A DNA stretch of 19,864 nt. It comes from DAOOOU01 sp964435635. GTDB lineage: Bacteria; Bacillota_I; Bacilli_A; RF39; UBA660. Both the position numbers and the translations under genes were made by a program. Shown one piece after another: positions 7,683-15,690 of the stretch; the stretch's first letter is position 1, and every line of letters begins with the position of its first letter. The stretch is from assembly GCA_964435635.1 (NCBI GenBank), contig CAYSZU010000014.1, positions 1 through 19,864 on the forward strand, written 5' to 3'. The notes beneath the pieces are model-generated. The model ran no database searches. It had not been told where the DNA came from and worked only from the letters and a program-made list of their open reading frames with translations.

Positions 7683-10058
7683 ATGGAAAAATTAAAACTA
7701 TTAAACATAAAGAAAACTTATGATTTAGGCGACACAAAAGTTGAAGCTTTAAAAGGGATTAGTTTAGGTTTTAGGGGAAACGAATTTGTTTCAATTCTAG
7801 GCCCCTCTGGATGCGGTAAAACAACCTTACTAAATATTATTGGTGGTTTAGACAAGTATGATAGCGGGGACTTAATTATCAATGGAATTTCAACAAAAAA
7901 ATATAAAGACCGAGATTGGGATGCCTATCGTAATAGTCAAATTGGTTTTGTTTTTCAATCATATAATTTAATTGCGCACCTAACCGTTTTACAAAATGTA
8001 GAAATTGCCCTTACTTTAAGTGGAGTTTCCAAAAAAGAACGTAGAAATAGAGCTAAAAAAGTATTGGCGGAAGTTGGCTTAGAGAATCAAATTAATAAAA
8101 AACCAAACCAATTATCCGGGGGACAGATGCAAAGAGTGGCAATTGCTAGAGCTTTGGTAAATAATCCAAATATCATTTTAGCCGATGAACCAACCGGAGC
8201 TTTAGATACTAAAACTAGTTTTCAAATCATGGATATTTTAAAAAACATATCAAAAACCAAACTGATTATCATGGTTACTCATAATCAAGAAATAGCTAAA
8301 AAATATAGTAGTCGAATCGTTAATTTAGTTGATGGTCTAATAATAAGCGATAGTGCTAAAAAAGAAAATAACAAAAAAGATAATGAATATATATATAATG
8401 ACAAAATAAAAAAAAGAACGGCTATGTCGTGGTTAACAGCTTTGTCTTTATCTTTTAGAAACTTATTAACAAAGAAGAATCGAACAATAATCACTTCAAT
8501 TGCTGGAAGTATTGGTATTATTGGGGTAGCTCTTGTTCTAGCGCTATCAAATGGTTTATCAAATTATATTGGCAAAATGCAGTCCGAATCATTAGCTGGA
8601 TTTCCCCTTTCAATTAGTACCGCTGAACAGAATGTTGATATGACTAATCGTTCCGATTCGCGTTTTGATAATGATAAAAATGACAGTAATTATGAAGAGT
8701 TTCCAAAGGAGAACATTATATATAATTATAATCGAGATTTAAATACCGAAACCCATAAAAACGTAGTTACTAAAGAATATTTGTCTTATATTGCCGATTT
8801 AGAAAATAAACTTCCTGGGGCAATTAATAACATCTCTTATACCGTTGGTGTTAATTTTAATTTATTAACTAAGCCATCTAGTAATGCCGTTTTATATGAT
8901 TTATATACTAATCCATATACTGGGTTTCCCGGTGGAATGAATTTAAGTAACTCATATTTTGAGGAGATTCCAAATAATGATGATTTTGTTCTTTCTTTAT
9001 ATGATTTAATCGGTGAGGGATCAAGGCTGCCAAAAGAAATAGATGAAATAGTTTTAGTTGTTGATGAATATAACCGAATCGATAGCAAATTTTTTGAAAA
9101 ATTAGGGATTAGTGCGAGTAAGAAAACTTTTAAACTAACTGACTATATAAATAAAGAACTAATAAAAGTTGTTCCAAATAATAATTTTTATTTAGAGAAT
9201 AATGGGATATTTGCTAAAGTAAGTGCAAATAAATATAATGAATTATATGATAATGATAGTGGCATTAAATTAAAGGTAGTGGGAGTATTACGAATTAAAA
9301 AGAATGCTGCGAGTAGTTATTTATCAGAAGGAATAGCCTACACAAAAGCCTTAACTGATTATATAGTTAATGATGCTAAAAATTCTAGAGTAGCCCTTGC
9401 TCAGCAAAATAATGAGATTGATGTCTTAACTGGTTTACCATTTTTTAATGAAACCGCTAAAGAAGATAGACTTGCTAGTTTAGGTGTTACAACGATTCCA
9501 ACGGGAATTGATATTTATCCGAAGGATTTCGATAGTAAAGATGAAATTAAAGCATATTTAGACGAGTATAATAAAGATAAATCGGCAAAAGAAAAGATTA
9601 TTTATTCTGATATGGCCGAATTAATTACTAGCGTAACTGGGACCTTAATTAATACGGTTACATATGTGCTAGTTGGATTTGCTGCAATCTCATTAATTGT
9701 TTCAACGATTATGATTGGGATAATTACTTATGTTTCGGTGATTGAAAGAACGAAAGAAATAGGTATCTTGAGAAGTGTTGGGGCAAGAAAAAAAGACATT
9801 ACAAGAATGTTTAATGCCGAAACTTTAATTATCGGTTTTGCTTCCGGAACATTAGGGGTTATTATTTCTTATTTATTAACAATTCCAATTAACAAGGTAA
9901 TTTATTCATTAGTCGAAATAGAAAAGATTGCAGTCTTAAATATAACTAGTGCAGTTTTGTTAATCATTGGCAGTATGTTTCTAACGCTTATTGCCGGGTT
10001 CTTCCCATCAAGATTAGCCGCTAAAAAAGATCCGGTAATTGCTTTGAGAACTGAATGA
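7683..10058 (+). CDS. ABC exporter, fused ATPase and FtsX-type permease (MacB-like)
   Basis: A membrane exporter of the MacB/LolD-FtsX class with ATPase and permease in one chain, about 791 residues. The ATPase is residues 1 to about 225: Walker A GPSGCGKT (40-47), signature LSGGQ (144-148), Walker B IILADEP ending at 170, and the H-loop in VTHN. One membrane segment follows at about 270-292, then a large extracytoplasmic region (about 295-655). The C-terminal FtsX domain has three membrane segments (about 660-685, 714-735, 758-782), with the typical cytoplasmic RTKEIGILRSVGARKKDI between the first two. The AAAGGAG ribosome-binding site lies between an upstream in-frame ATG (7656) and the ATG at 7683, so 7683 is chosen. 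The substrate is unknown; no lipoprotein or membrane-fusion partner is adjacent. Confidence 0.92.
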   Translation: MEKLKLLNIKKTYDLGDTKVEALKGISLGFRGNEFVSILGPSGCGKTTLLNIIGGLDKYDSGDLIINGISTKKYKDRDWDAYRNSQIGFVFQSYNLIAHLTVLQNVEIALTLSGVSKKERRNRAKKVLAEVGLENQINKKPNQLSGGQMQRVAIARALVNNPNIILADEPTGALDTKTSFQIMDILKNISKTKLIIMVTHNQEIAKKYSSRIVNLVDGLIISDSAKKENNKKDNEYIYNDKIKKRTAMSWLTALSLSFRNLLTKKNRTIITSIAGSIGIIGVALVLALSNGLSNYIGKMQSESLAGFPLSISTAEQNVDMTNRSDSRFDNDKNDSNYEEFPKENIIYNYNRDLNTETHKNVVTKEYLSYIADLENKLPGAINNISYTVGVNFNLLTKPSSNAVLYDLYTNPYTGFPGGMNLSNSYFEEIPNNDDFVLSLYDLIGEGSRLPKEIDEIVLVVDEYNRIDSKFFEKLGISASKKTFKLTDYINKELIKVVPNNNFYLENNGIFAKVSANKYNELYDNDSGIKLKVVGVLRIKKNAASSYLSEGIAYTKALTDYIVNDAKNSRVALAQQNNEIDVLTGLPFFNETAKEDRLASLGVTTIPTGIDIYPKDFDSKDEIKAYLDEYNKDKSAKEKIIYSDMAELITSVTGTLINTVTYVLVGFAAISLIVSTIMIGIITYVSVIERTKEIGILRSVGARKKDITRMFNAETLIIGFASGTLGVIISYLLTIPINKVIYSLVEIEKIAVLNITSAVLLIIGSMFLTLIAGFFPSRLAAKKDPVIALRTE

Positions 10059-10107
10059 TTAGAAGATTTAACTAGAGTGGTAATAAAAATTATAACAATT
10101 ATTATAT

Positions 10108-10137
10108 AAAACACTAAGCTTTTTCGCTTAGTGTTTT
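10108..10137. terminator. Bidirectional terminator shared by convergent genes
   Basis: A perfect 12-bp stem, AAAACACTAAGC (10108-10119) with GCTTAGTGTTTT (10126-10137), closes a six-base loop. It carries a T-tract on the + strand and, through its left arm, on the - strand. It serves the ABC exporter and the convergent HD gene. The last codons and the TAG stop of the HD gene are inside it. Confidence 0.88.
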
Positions 10138-11655
10138 TGTTAATACCATGTTTTTGTTATCATAATATAGTTCGGAGATAATTTTAGATAAACTAACTAG
10201 CCGATGTGAGTAATCGAAACAAAGATATGTTGGATTTAAACCGGCAGCCGAGTTGCCAAAAACCGTAAATCTTGTGCGATCAATTGCATCAGCGTCCATT
10301 AAAATATTTAATATAGTTAAGGTTCGATGGTTATTTGGAATGCTATATTTTTTCATTAATTCAGCAAGTGCTAGGTCATTTCTGTCTAAAGCGTGGGCCT
10401 CAATTAAAAACTTAACCATGTTTTTTGCTTCTTGATTATTCATAAATAAAGCTAATTCTTCAATCTTATCAGCCCCTCTAAGACCGTGCTGTTCATCTTT
10501 GTCATCACTTTCTTTTCCGATATCATGAAGTAGGCTGGCTTTAATTAAGCACTTAATTTCGGTTTCATTAAGGCCAAGGTGAGTAGCAATTAGGTAGGAA
10601 AATAAGCAAACTCTTTCAGCGTGTGATTTACCATGATATTCGTTTGCTAAGTAAAGACTATTATTTATATTTGTTATGTTATTAATAAAATATTCTGATA
10701 ACTTATTATTTCTAATGATGTTTAAGGTTTCATCTAACGTAAGATGATTCTCTTCATATGAAAATGAGCTTTTTATTTCATCCCGTAAGATATTTAACAT
10801 AGATATTTCTTCATTTAACACATTTGAAGCATATTTATAATTACTTCTTTCCTCTTTGTATTCAACTAATCTGATATCATCAATAGCGCTATTTAAACGG
10901 TATAGGTTTTGGGAATTAATAGCAAAAGTATCTTTAGCAATCATAAAATTTCTTATTTTAGAATTTGCTAAGTTATCCCTTACTTTAATTGCTAAAGTGA
11001 CTGGAAAGATATGATTATTAATATGATCAATGTATTCATAGTCTTTTCCAATTATCCGGCATTTAATATGCTTATTTAAACCACCAACGGGAATTGATTT
11101 ATAATGCAAAGCTAGGATGGCTAAATCAACTGGCATTTGAATATAATACTCTCCTGGTTTTAAATAATTTGTTGTTAAAAAAGATTGAAATCCTGAAATA
11201 CCGAAGTAACTATTTAATAATATATCAATATAGCTCTCTGGATTAACAATTTTAATATCTGTTATATTTTTATTAAAAAGAGCTAATTGAGTTTTATCTA
11301 TTTCATGATTATATATTCTAATTGTACTTCCGTGACATTTGTAATATAGATTTCTTCCTTCATATTTTTGGTAACCAGTATAATTGCGGTCGGTATGAAT
11401 TGGTTTTAATAATTCTTGACCAGTTTCTAATAACTCTTCTCGATAACTATCTGGGAAAGAAATTTCGGCAATTACTTGGGAAATAGCACTTCGATATGGT
11501 GTTAGACGATAAGGGGCAATGATTGATTCTGATAAACACTTTTTAGGACAAATAAGGCTTTTACAGCTTTCTTCAATTACCAAACCGTTGCCAAGCAAAG
11601 AATCGTATTCATCAATACTCATTTTTCGATATAGCTTATATTTATTGCCAGACAT
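10114..11655 (-). CDS. HD-domain protein with unrecognised N-terminal region
   Basis: The C-terminal part (about residues 337-475) is an HD-type metal-dependent phosphohydrolase domain: EYHGKSHAERV (His341, His345), LLHDIGK (His377, Asp378), EQHGLRGA (His390), IEAHALDR (His421) and MDADAIDRTRF (Asp454, Asp456). The cluster is complete enough to suggest activity. The first 330 residues match nothing I can name confidently. They begin YKLYRKMSIDEYDSLLGNGL, which loosely recalls the opening of some ADP-ribosyltransferase-like proteins, and contain a Cys-bearing stretch CKSLICPKKC. No signal or membrane segment is seen. GAAAGGGG precedes the ATG. It is transcribed alone, divergently from the squalene/phytoene synthase-like gene. 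Confidence 0.75.
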   Translation of the reverse strand: MSGNKYKLYRKMSIDEYDSLLGNGLVIEESCKSLICPKKCLSESIIAPYRLTPYRSAISQVIAEISFPDSYREELLETGQELLKPIHTDRNYTGYQKYEGRNLYYKCHGSTIRIYNHEIDKTQLALFNKNITDIKIVNPESYIDILLNSYFGISGFQSFLTTNYLKPGEYYIQMPVDLAILALHYKSIPVGGLNKHIKCRIIGKDYEYIDHINNHIFPVTLAIKVRDNLANSKIRNFMIAKDTFAINSQNLYRLNSAIDDIRLVEYKEERSNYKYASNVLNEEISMLNILRDEIKSSFSYEENHLTLDETLNIIRNNKLSEYFINNITNINNSLYLANEYHGKSHAERVCLFSYLIATHLGLNETEIKCLIKASLLHDIGKESDDKDEQHGLRGADKIEELALFMNNQEAKNMVKFLIEAHALDRNDLALAELMKKYSIPNNHRTLTILNILMDADAIDRTRFTVFGNSAAGLNPTYLCFDYSHRLVSLSKIISELYYDNKNMVLTKTLSEKA

Positions 11656-11683
11656 AATGTTGAACCCCTTTCAAGATTTCCTT

Positions 11684-11692
11684 ATTATACAC
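11684..11692 (-). promoter_or_regulatory. Extended -10 promoter of the HD gene
   Basis: On the minus strand GTG-TATAAT (TATAAT at 11684-11689) lies about 28 bases before the ATG at 11655. The leader carries GAAAGGGG as ribosome-binding site. Confidence 0.65.
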
Positions 11693-11779
11693 TTTTTGGT
11701 AGAAATTGCAAGGAATTCCTCCTTTTAAGAAAGCAAAATGACGGTGTCGATAATCTTAGTTTAAAAAATATAATTTTTT

Positions 11780-11788
11780 TGTTATAAT
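11780..11788 (+). promoter_or_regulatory. Extended -10 promoter of the squalene/phytoene synthase-like gene
   Basis: TGT-TATAAT follows a run of T in a nearly all A+T stretch. The ATG is 22 bases downstream, behind a GGGGGAA ribosome-binding site. Confidence 0.7.
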
Positions 11789-11810
11789 ATTTGCAACGGG
11801 GGAAATCAAA

Positions 11811-12758
11811 ATGTTAAAGAATGCTGATGAAATAATGAATGAACAGTTTAGGAGAAGAAGTTTTAGATATAAAATGTTTTTTCTTGGTCTTTTATTTGAA
11901 AAGTATTTGTTTCTTTTAAATAGAACGCCAGATGCTAAGAAAAGGGCAATATTATTACGTGATTATTATTTTATGATGCGCTATATTGATGACATCGTTG
12001 ATAAAGATATAATAATTGAACATAGCCATCGCCCTCAAGATATTGTTCATTATTTAGAAGAAAAATTATATTTTATCCAAAATGAATTAGCTTCCAATCC
12101 TAATCCCCAAGACGAAGTTGAGGTAATGATTGTTAATTGTCAAAGGCAAGCGGAAGAACTAGGCTTTTCTATGCAAAAAGAGACTGATTATATTGTCAGA
12201 TCGTTATTGTTTGATGCCAAGCGTTTTAGTTTTTTAGAAAAAGAAAGAGAATTCATGTTAGTAGAAGCCGAAGTTTTAGAAAAACATTTTTATGATTTAG
12301 ATATTATCGGGACAATTAGTGGGTGCTTAAAAATATATAATGAGGATGTTAATTTAGTTCCTGATATAATGCCATTAGGAATTGCTAGTCGAAAATATTA
12401 TAATCTTCGTGATTTTGTTGAGGATATCCAAGCCGGACTCATTAATATTTCAACTGAGGATATTGCTTTATTTGGAATTACTGATGATCATTTAAGAATA
12501 ATTAATAGTTTTCCTAAGGAATATGCCAAAATATGTGAAAATAAGGGCTATAACGCTAAAGAACTATTAAAAGCTTTTCCTTCTCAAATAATATATTATC
12601 TAGAAGAAGAAGCGAAAAGATGTGCTGAGCATTTGAATGTGTTTTGTGCTTATCGTCAAGAATTAGATGATTTGCACGGTTCAACCAAACTAACTTTGGA
12701 TAAAGGCTTTAGTCGACCGGTAATTAATTATTTAAATTTAACGAGGAAAAACAGATAA
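11811..12758 (+). CDS. Squalene/phytoene synthase-like prenyltransferase
   Basis: Resembles the head-to-head (trans) isoprenoid synthases that join two prenyl diphosphates to make squalene, dehydrosqualene or phytoene. It is 315 residues, close to the family's usual 280-340. RRRSFRYKMFF (14-24) and KKRAILLRDYYFMMRYIDDIVD (ends at 64) give the N-terminal Arg-Ser-Phe and the first Asp-rich motif DDIVD (60-64). YYNLRDFVEDIQAGLINIS (196-214) is the second Asp-rich motif (Asp201, Asp205). Both metal-binding motifs are intact, so activity is plausible. The sequence between them diverges. No desaturase, prenyl diphosphate synthase or other terpenoid gene is nearby, so the product is unknown. It is monocistronic. 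Confidence 0.75.
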   Translation: MLKNADEIMNEQFRRRSFRYKMFFLGLLFEKYLFLLNRTPDAKKRAILLRDYYFMMRYIDDIVDKDIIIEHSHRPQDIVHYLEEKLYFIQNELASNPNPQDEVEVMIVNCQRQAEELGFSMQKETDYIVRSLLFDAKRFSFLEKEREFMLVEAEVLEKHFYDLDIIGTISGCLKIYNEDVNLVPDIMPLGIASRKYYNLRDFVEDIQAGLINISTEDIALFGITDDHLRIINSFPKEYAKICENKGYNAKELLKAFPSQIIYYLEEEAKRCAEHLNVFCAYRQELDDLHGSTKLTLDKGFSRPVINYLNLTRKNR

Positions 12759-12786
12759 AAGTTATTACAAAAGTAATACTTTTTTT
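12758..12786 (+). terminator. Intrinsic terminator merged with the SDR promoter
   Basis: AAAGT(T)ATTAC (12758-12768) pairs with GTAATACTTT (12773-12782), with one bulged T and an AAAA loop, followed by seven T (12780-12786). The final T begins the TGATATAAT element of the next gene. Confidence 0.7.
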
Positions 12787-12794
12787 GATATAAT
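12786..12794 (+). promoter_or_regulatory. Extended -10 promoter of the SDR gene
   Basis: TGA-TATAAT joins directly to the preceding terminator T-tract. The ATG is 17 bases downstream with a GAGGTG ribosome-binding site, giving a very short leader. Confidence 0.65.
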
Positions 12795-12811
12795 TAATAT
12801 GAGGTGTTAGA

Positions 12812-13555
12812 ATGAAAATTGATAAAAAAGTTGCCTTGGTAACAGGTTCAACAAGTGGTATTGGAAAAGCGGTAGCTAAAGAGTTACTCGATAATGGATG
12901 TGTAGTAGTAATAAATAGTTCTGTTGAGGTTTCGGCTGATTTTTTGAAAAACGAATTTGCCAGTAATGAAGATATATATTTTTATCAAGCAGATATATCA
13001 AAACCAACTGATTTAGACGACTTATGTTCTTGGGTAAAAAATAAATTTGGTAAACTAGACTATCTAGTTGCCAACGCTGGGATAATGCCTTTACCTTGTG
13101 GAATAGATAATATTTCTGATGAAAATATATCAAAAACAATAGACGTTAATTTAAAAGGAACTTTTATGACAATAAAAAAACTTGGTAAACTAATTAGTGA
13201 AACTTCAAAAGAAGGAGCAATAGTAGCTATTACTTCGGTTGATGGGATAATTGGTGAACCTTATGGGGTAATATATTCAGCAACAAAAGCCGGAATAATA
13301 TCGTTAACTAAATCGTTTGCTAGATATTATAAAGATCCCCTTGTTAGAGTTAATGCTGTGGCCCCTGGTTTAATTGATACACCATTATCTGATAGTACTG
13401 GCGAAGATCCGTCTTGGACAACTGACTTTTCAATAATTAAAAGAATCGGTGAGCCAAAAGAAATAGCCAGACCTGTTGCGTTTTTATTATCAGATAAAGC
13501 TTCTTATATAACTGGTCAGATCATAGCAGTCGATGGCGGATTTACTTTAAAATAA
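12812..13555 (+). CDS. Short-chain dehydrogenase/reductase (SDR)
   Basis: A classical 247-residue SDR oxidoreductase using NAD(P)H. The nucleotide-binding motif is TGSTSGIG (11-18), the structural motif is NAG (88-90), and the catalytic residues are Ser142 (in AITSVDG), Tyr155 and Lys159 (YSATK), with Asn113 in DVNLKGTF. The C-terminus ASYITGQIIAVDGGF is typical of FabG-like members. It does not lie next to fatty-acid synthesis genes, so a FabG role is not supported; the substrate is unknown. The broken Nudix gene starts 15 bases after the stop behind an AAGGAGG site, so the two were probably cotranscribed. Confidence 0.92.
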   Translation: MKIDKKVALVTGSTSGIGKAVAKELLDNGCVVVINSSVEVSADFLKNEFASNEDIYFYQADISKPTDLDDLCSWVKNKFGKLDYLVANAGIMPLPCGIDNISDENISKTIDVNLKGTFMTIKKLGKLISETSKEGAIVAITSVDGIIGEPYGVIYSATKAGIISLTKSFARYYKDPLVRVNAVAPGLIDTPLSDSTGEDPSWTTDFSIIKRIGEPKEIARPVAFLLSDKASYITGQIIAVDGGFTLK

Positions 13556-13570
13556 TAAGGAGGACATTAT

Positions 13571-13989
13571 ATGTTGAATCAAACGATCAATGTTGTTGGA
13601 ACGATGTTTTTTAAAAATGGAAAACTACTTATTGATAAACCAAAAAAAACCCAACCTTTCAAATGATTGGTGATCGAGTAGAAGAAAATGAAACAATATT
13701 AGAAGCCGCTATTAGGGAGTGCCGAGAAGAATTAGGCGCTAAAGCAATATTTAAATCAGAAAACATAATTCCAGTAATGGACTTTATTGAAACTGCTACT
13801 AGTGATCCGAATTTAAAAATTCACATGTATGTGTTTCGTTATAAAGGAGAGTTAGTTGGCGAATTAACCACTTCTGAAGAAATTGAAAAATTTATGTGGT
13901 TTGGTATTAATGATGATCAAACCATTTTATCCAATACATTAAAAAACGAAGTTATTCCCTATACAATAAAAAATGGATTAATATATTAA
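13571..13989 (+). pseudogene. Frameshifted Nudix hydrolase gene
   Basis: The reading frame from the ATG at 13571 (AAGGAGG site just upstream) gives MLNQTINVVGTMFFKNG and LLIDKPKK, the first strands of a Nudix fold, then reaches a TGA after an A8 run (13642-13649). One more A would restore the frame and give DKPKKNPTFQMIGDRVEENE, continuing into the Nudix box ILEAAIRECREELGA and an intact C-terminus to 13989. The restored protein would be about 139 residues. The usual GG before the Nudix helix is GD. Either the gene is decaying, or the run allows slippage that restores the frame in part of the transcripts or ribosomes; a consensus error at the homopolymer is also possible. Confidence 0.82.
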
Positions 13990-14031
13990 ACTTATAGAAA
14001 CAAGGTATTTACTATTATAAGGAGTGATAAT

Positions 14032-15150
14032 ATGACATTTGAACAATTAATCGAAATGGATGAAGAAAGTCTAAAAAAAGAGCACGCAAGAGGTATTTAA
14101 CAAAACAATCGAGCTTATGTTTCATTAGTTAATACAATTAGATTAAGTAGAATTTTAAAATCGGCCATAAATATTCATGAAAAGAACACACAAGGGCAAG
14201 GGGAGATTCCTTTTTATCATAAGGGTAATCAAGATTACCTTCTTCCTGAAATAAAAGAATATGAACCGAGCATCAGAGGTCATTTTGAAAATGTTGCAGC
14301 AGCTCATCTTGGTTTTAGATATCCAATTCCTTTTAGTCTTGAACTATTGGAAAAATTAGTAAATAGCGAAAAGATCAGGTTTTTTAAAGCAGAAAAAGAG
14401 CTTACTTTTGAGAATGTTAATGTTTTAAATTATGATTATGATACAGCCGATGTAGTTGAAGTTAAAGTGCCAGATGTTTGGGTACCAAGTGGTTTAGAAG
14501 AATTAGAAATAGCAGTTGAAGATATGCCGAAAGTTGATGAGGGAGCCATTTTATTAAAAGGCGTTGCTTCGCGCTTTCAAATTGGTAAATATATTACTGA
14601 AGACTCTGTTTTTACTGACGTTTATTATAGCCAAAACCGCGAAGGCGAAATGGCAAAAGCAATAATTTTAAGTAGTATTATGGGTGTTAGTTCAGAAGAA
14701 CTAGAAGCTTGTTTGGCCCAATATAATTTAAAATATAAAACAGTTGAAAACAATGTCACGGAAGAGATTGCTATTACAGGAACGATTCCAACTAAGATAG
14801 ATTTATCAACAATATGGACTGCAAAAACACTTGATGTGGTAGAAGCAGCAATCGAAGATAGTGAGGAAAAAGAAGGTTTCTCGGAGATGATTGCTCAAAT
14901 ATATAAAACACCTGCCAGAATCTTAGTTAACATTAATGTGGATGATTATCGGATTGGATTAAAGGTTGATTACAATACCATCATCGTTTTTGATGGGAAA
15001 TTAACCTTTCATTCAGCAGCTGATTACAACGATAAAGATCGGGATGTCTTAATTGATTTATTCAAGAGTAAAGGTGTAACAGCTATTACAAAAGAAGAAG
15101 AGATAGACTTAACGCCATTTATTAATTCTTCTAATGTTTTTAAACCGTAA
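14032..15150 (+). pseudogene. Unknown protein gene interrupted by an in-frame TAA
   Basis: An AAGGAG site and ATG at 14032 open a frame that runs 22 codons (MTFEQLIEMDEESLKKEHAR then GI), meets TAA at 14098-14100, and then continues in the same frame without another stop to 15150. Without the stop the product is about 372 residues, soluble and acidic towards its end. No start codon with a ribosome-binding site follows the stop; the first usable codon is a TTG at 14347 without one, so the downstream part is not an independent gene. TAT or TAC to TAA is one substitution. I do not recognise the family. It follows the broken Nudix gene by 42 bases, probably in the same transcript. Confidence 0.7.
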
Positions 15151-15183
15151 TTAGCTTTTATTTTTATATAACTGAATACAATA

Positions 15184-15209
15184 AAAAAACAGAATAATAT
15201 CTGTTTTTT
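15184..15209. terminator. Bidirectional terminator
   Basis: AAAAAACAGA (15184-15193) pairs perfectly with TCTGTTTTTT (15200-15209) around a six-base loop. Oligo-A/oligo-T arms let it act on both strands, ending the interrupted gene (+) and the DUF134 gene (-), whose TAA overlaps the right arm. Confidence 0.85.
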
Positions 15210-15492
15210 ATTGCAAATAATCGCTACCTTCAATTATTAGTGTTTTACCATTAATAATAGCTTCTGCTATTTTTGTTCTTGCTTCACTATAAATCTTTTG
15301 AACGGTTGTTCTTGCAATTTCCATCGAAGAGGCACATTCTTCTTGATTTTTAAACTCGTGATCAATTAGTTTTATTGTTTCGTATTCTTCTAAACTTAAA
15401 TAGATAAAGCTAGAATTCGGCACACCTTTTGGCCCAAATTCATTATAAGCTGGTTTTTGACCCAGTTTTTTTCTTTTTCTTGGTCTTGGCAT
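15208..15492 (-). CDS. DUF134-family DNA-binding protein
   Basis: A 94-residue protein of the DUF134 family, putative helix-turn-helix regulators. Hallmarks are the N-terminal MPRPRKRKKLG, the acidic strand FIYLSLEEYETIKLIDHE, then a helix-turn-helix of the sigma-region-4 kind (NQEECASSMEIARTTVQKIY) and the end ARTKIAEAIINGKTLIIEG. The ATG overlaps the TAA of the preceding small gene as TAATG, so the two are translationally coupled; AGAGG lies inside the upstream coding sequence. In anaerobes this family often sits near NifX/NafY-type iron-cluster genes; none is here. It is a candidate to act on the palindrome in its own operon promoter. Confidence 0.88.
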   Translation of the reverse strand: MPRPRKRKKLGQKPAYNEFGPKGVPNSSFIYLSLEEYETIKLIDHEFKNQEECASSMEIARTTVQKIYSEARTKIAEAIINGKTLIIEGSDYLQ

Positions 15493-15668
15493 TAGCTATT
15501 ACCTCTGTTGCTATTTTGATTTCTCTTCATTTGGTTTCTACCTAATCCGCGCGGGATTGGGGTGTTTGAGTTATCGTTATTTTGAGTCTTTGACTCAACA
15601 CATTTGCCTAACCCTCGGCCGGTTTTAGGGCCTTTTCCTCTCGGTCCAGTGCCGTCAAATTTTGGCAT
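15492..15668 (-). CDS. Small Gly-rich protein, DUF5320-like
   Basis: A 58-residue protein starting MPKFDGTGPRGKGPKTGRGL, the Gly/Pro-rich opening typical of DUF5320-type proteins that accompany DUF134 regulators in anaerobic bacteria. It has a single Cys (GKCVES) and a polar Asn/Arg-rich tail. I choose the ATG at 15668 rather than the upstream ATG at 15719 because GGAGG lies seven bases before it and the upstream alternative would begin at the promoter's -35. It is the first gene of a two-gene operon with DUF134. Function unknown. Confidence 0.75.
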   Translation of the reverse strand: MPKFDGTGPRGKGPKTGRGLGKCVESKTQNNDNSNTPIPRGLGRNQMKRNQNSNRGNS

Positions 15669-15690
15669 GCAATCGCCTCCTTCCAAATAA

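Noticed and set aside
8285..9088. Minus-strand open frames inside the ABC exporter
   Set aside because: They overlap a confidently assigned gene, have no ribosome-binding site and show low-complexity translations; they are shadows.
12876..13139. Minus-strand open frame inside the SDR gene
   Set aside because: A shadow of the SDR coding sequence without start signals.
14098..14100. Reassigned TAA codon (alternative genetic code)
   Set aside because: TAA ends most intact genes here, and TGA also ends several, so neither stop is reassigned.
14347..15150. Separate gene starting at TTG 14347
   Set aside because: There is no ribosome-binding site, and the same frame is open with coding character back to the TAA at 14098 and on to the ATG at 14032.
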